DNA of 64,000 nt. Origin: Saprospiraceae bacterium (GTDB lineage: Bacteria > Bacteroidota > Bacteroidia > Chitinophagales > Saprospiraceae). This document shows positions 62,842 to 64,000 of the stretch, in pieces (within the stretch, counting starts at the first letter, position 1; every line of letters begins with the position of its first letter). Made by a program: the position numbers and the translations under genes. The stretch covers positions 52,083-116,082 of the forward strand of contig JANQLV010000076.1 in NCBI GenBank assembly GCA_028280415.1, in the 5' to 3' direction. The notes beneath the pieces are model-generated. The model was not told the DNA's origin. It saw nothing but the letters and a program-made list of their open reading frames with translations, and ran no database searches.

Positions 62842-64000
62842 ATGAAAAAAGAGATTTGTACTCAAAAAAGAATTGAAAATTACATCCAGCTTAAAAAAGG
62901 ATTGGTAAACAAAAATACTTTAGGGAAGGCTTTGAAAACCGGAGGACTGGGCATCCTTCCCGTCCTTACCTTGAGCCTGGCAACAAGTAATGAGGCTAAA
63001 GCAACAAGCACTTACTTCCGAAACAATGCGCAATTTGCTTACTTTGGAGGTTCTTATTATGGTAGTGCTGCGAGTCACTTTTACGATATGTTCAATGGTC
63101 AATCGGGTGTTGTGCCTAATATTTTTTTATATATCTATGGAGGCTCACAATGTAACATCTACGGCGCTATTGCCGCACTAGATACTTATATGGACGGAGT
63201 AACAGGTTTTGGAGTATATCCCTCTATTGCAGTTGGCGGAGTTACCCGTAGTAGAAATACAGGATCTTGGATGGATGCTCCTGATGGTGGTCAAGGTCTG
63301 AACTTTGAGGTACGGGGGGCTTCGGCTAGTCCTCCGGGTGATGTTGTGAGACAAAGATATGTATTTTATAAATCGCCCCTTCGGATTGGCTGGATGCAGA
63401 TTAGCACTATACCCCTTTGTGATGCTTCCGGTCAGATGAGATTTATTGTACACGACTACGCATTTACAACAGCCAACAGCATTACGACGCCCGCAGGTTC
63501 TCCGGCCAGTCTGGACTGCTGCGCTCCACTACCGGTTGAACTCCTTCATTTTGATGCGTTGGCAGAACAAAATAATATTGCATTGCGCTGGCAAACCATC
63601 TCCGAAAGCAATAATGCCGGCTTCGAAATCCAGCGCAGTAGCGATGGCCGAAATTTCCAAAGCCTAGGCTTCATCGAAGGCAAAGGCAGTTCCTTTGAAC
63701 AGCAGGAATACTTCTTTGAGGATAAAAACTTACGCAATGGGCAGGTGTACTATTATCGCCTCAAACAAATAGACTTCGACGGTCAATTTGAATACAGCGA
63801 AGTTATCAGTGCTCGAGTGGAAGGAAAAAGGAATACTGCGCTGTTCTTGCCCAATCCGACAGATGACGGGCAGACCCTACTTGACTACCAGGCAAGCTCA
63901 GAAGGCCGCTTAAATCTTAGCGTCTTCGATATGACCGGAAAGCAATTGCTTCAACAAAGCCATACAGTATCCGAAGGCAATAATCTCTTTGACCTTGATT
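62842..64000 (+). CDS. Tandem T9SS surface protein, copy 3 (3' end outside window)
   Basis: The frame is open from ATG 62842 to the window edge (386 codons, no stop seen); about 28 residues are missing compared with the complete copies. Same N-terminus, CCAPLPVELL linker, fibronectin-like domain and T9SS domain (LFLPNPTDDGQ). The central domain differs from copy 2 in SYYGSAASHFY, SGVVPNIFLYIYGGSQCN and GGQGLNFEVRGASASPPGD. No frameshift is present. Whether a fourth copy follows cannot be seen. Confidence 0.82.
   Translation, partial: MKKEICTQKRIENYIQLKKGLVNKNTLGKALKTGGLGILPVLTLSLATSNEAKATSTYFRNNAQFAYFGGSYYGSAASHFYDMFNGQSGVVPNIFLYIYGGSQCNIYGAIAALDTYMDGVTGFGVYPSIAVGGVTRSRNTGSWMDAPDGGQGLNFEVRGASASPPGDVVRQRYVFYKSPLRIGWMQISTIPLCDASGQMRFIVHDYAFTTANSITTPAGSPASLDCCAPLPVELLHFDALAEQNNIALRWQTISESNNAGFEIQRSSDGRNFQSLGFIEGKGSSFEQQEYFFEDKNLRNGQVYYYRLKQIDFDGQFEYSEVISARVEGKRNTALFLPNPTDDGQTLLDYQASSEGRLNLSVFDMTGKQLLQQSHTVSEGNNLFDLD

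Larger units (their letters stand above)
59950..64000 (+). repeat. Tandem array of 1.38-kb gene units
   Basis: ATG-to-ATG distances are 1384 and 1381 bases. Each unit contains the mini-ORF/palindrome leader, a spacer of about 90 bases and the surface-protein gene. Leaders 2 and 3 are almost identical; leader 1 is more diverged but retains the mini-ORF, the TAACCAGA block and the CCTGATTTTTT block. Confidence 0.85.

Noticed and set aside
59950..64000. CRISPR array or transposon as explanation for the repeats at the right end
   Set aside because: The repeats are whole 1.38-kb gene units with intact frames; there are no short regular spacers, no transposase and no terminal inverted repeats.
1..64000. 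tRNA or rRNA genes
   Set aside because: I looked for tRNA T-loop signatures (GGTTCGAATCC-like) and rRNA-like conserved blocks on both strands and saw none; a tRNAscan-type search would be decisive.

Overview
The window reads as chromosome from a moderately AT-rich Bacteroidota, most likely of the Saprospiria (Lewinella/Saprospiraceae-like). The evidence is the set of families: several secreted proteins with C-terminal type IX secretion (T9SS) sorting domains, DUF4270, DUF4290, DUF2480 and DUF5723 proteins, lipoproteins with acidic residues after the lipobox cysteine, a Bacteroidota-type succinate dehydrogenase, and weak Shine-Dalgarno use with TAnnTTTG-like promoter boxes. I saw no rRNA, tRNA, CRISPR array, transposase or phage gene. 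Genus and species cannot be fixed from the sequence.

Layout. 1-13.8 kb is housekeeping. A minus-strand cluster (panC, panD, a flippase-like membrane protein, rfaE2, a NIF3 protein, a coiled-coil zinc-ribbon protein) serves pantothenate and LPS-heptose supply. It is divergent from a plus-strand run (glycogen-synthase N-terminal domain protein, DUF4270 lipoprotein, glmS, DUF4290 protein, murA) that feeds amino sugars into the cell wall. 14-18 kb holds a lipocalin-like lipoprotein, an 0.8-kb non-coding stretch and a secreted sphingomyelinase-like phosphodiesterase carrying three copies of an unrecognised Cys-rich module. 18-26.1 kb has rnr, sdhCAB (with a Fur/PerR-like palindrome upstream) and an M20 amidohydrolase.

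26.5-36.1 kb contains an RDD protein and a duplicated module: a minus-strand all-helical protein divergent from a plus-strand giant T9SS protein, present twice side by side. 36.2-49.2 kb is mixed housekeeping: ABC ATPase, glyoxalase-fold protein, asnS, DCC protein, radA, DksA-like protein, scpB, DUF2480, ElaA-type acetyltransferase, DUF5723 protein, diacylglycerol kinase and a membrane-bound EEP phosphatase. 49.3-55.8 kb has a large lamin-tail-domain secreted protein, asd and a long coiled-coil protein.

55.8-64 kb looks like an accessory region and is the most unusual part: an orphan small gene, a structured non-coding stretch, a 48-residue protein that is almost entirely a PEP/PID-CTERM-like tail, a three-domain fusion (AlkP-type phosphodiesterase, TPR, sulfotransferase), and three tandem paralogues of a T9SS surface protein. 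Each paralogue is preceded by the same conserved ten-codon mini-ORF/palindrome. The third copy runs off the window end.

Functions rest on family motifs read by eye. Promoters, terminators and RNA candidates rest on consensus and base-pairing read by eye, with no folding or database search.
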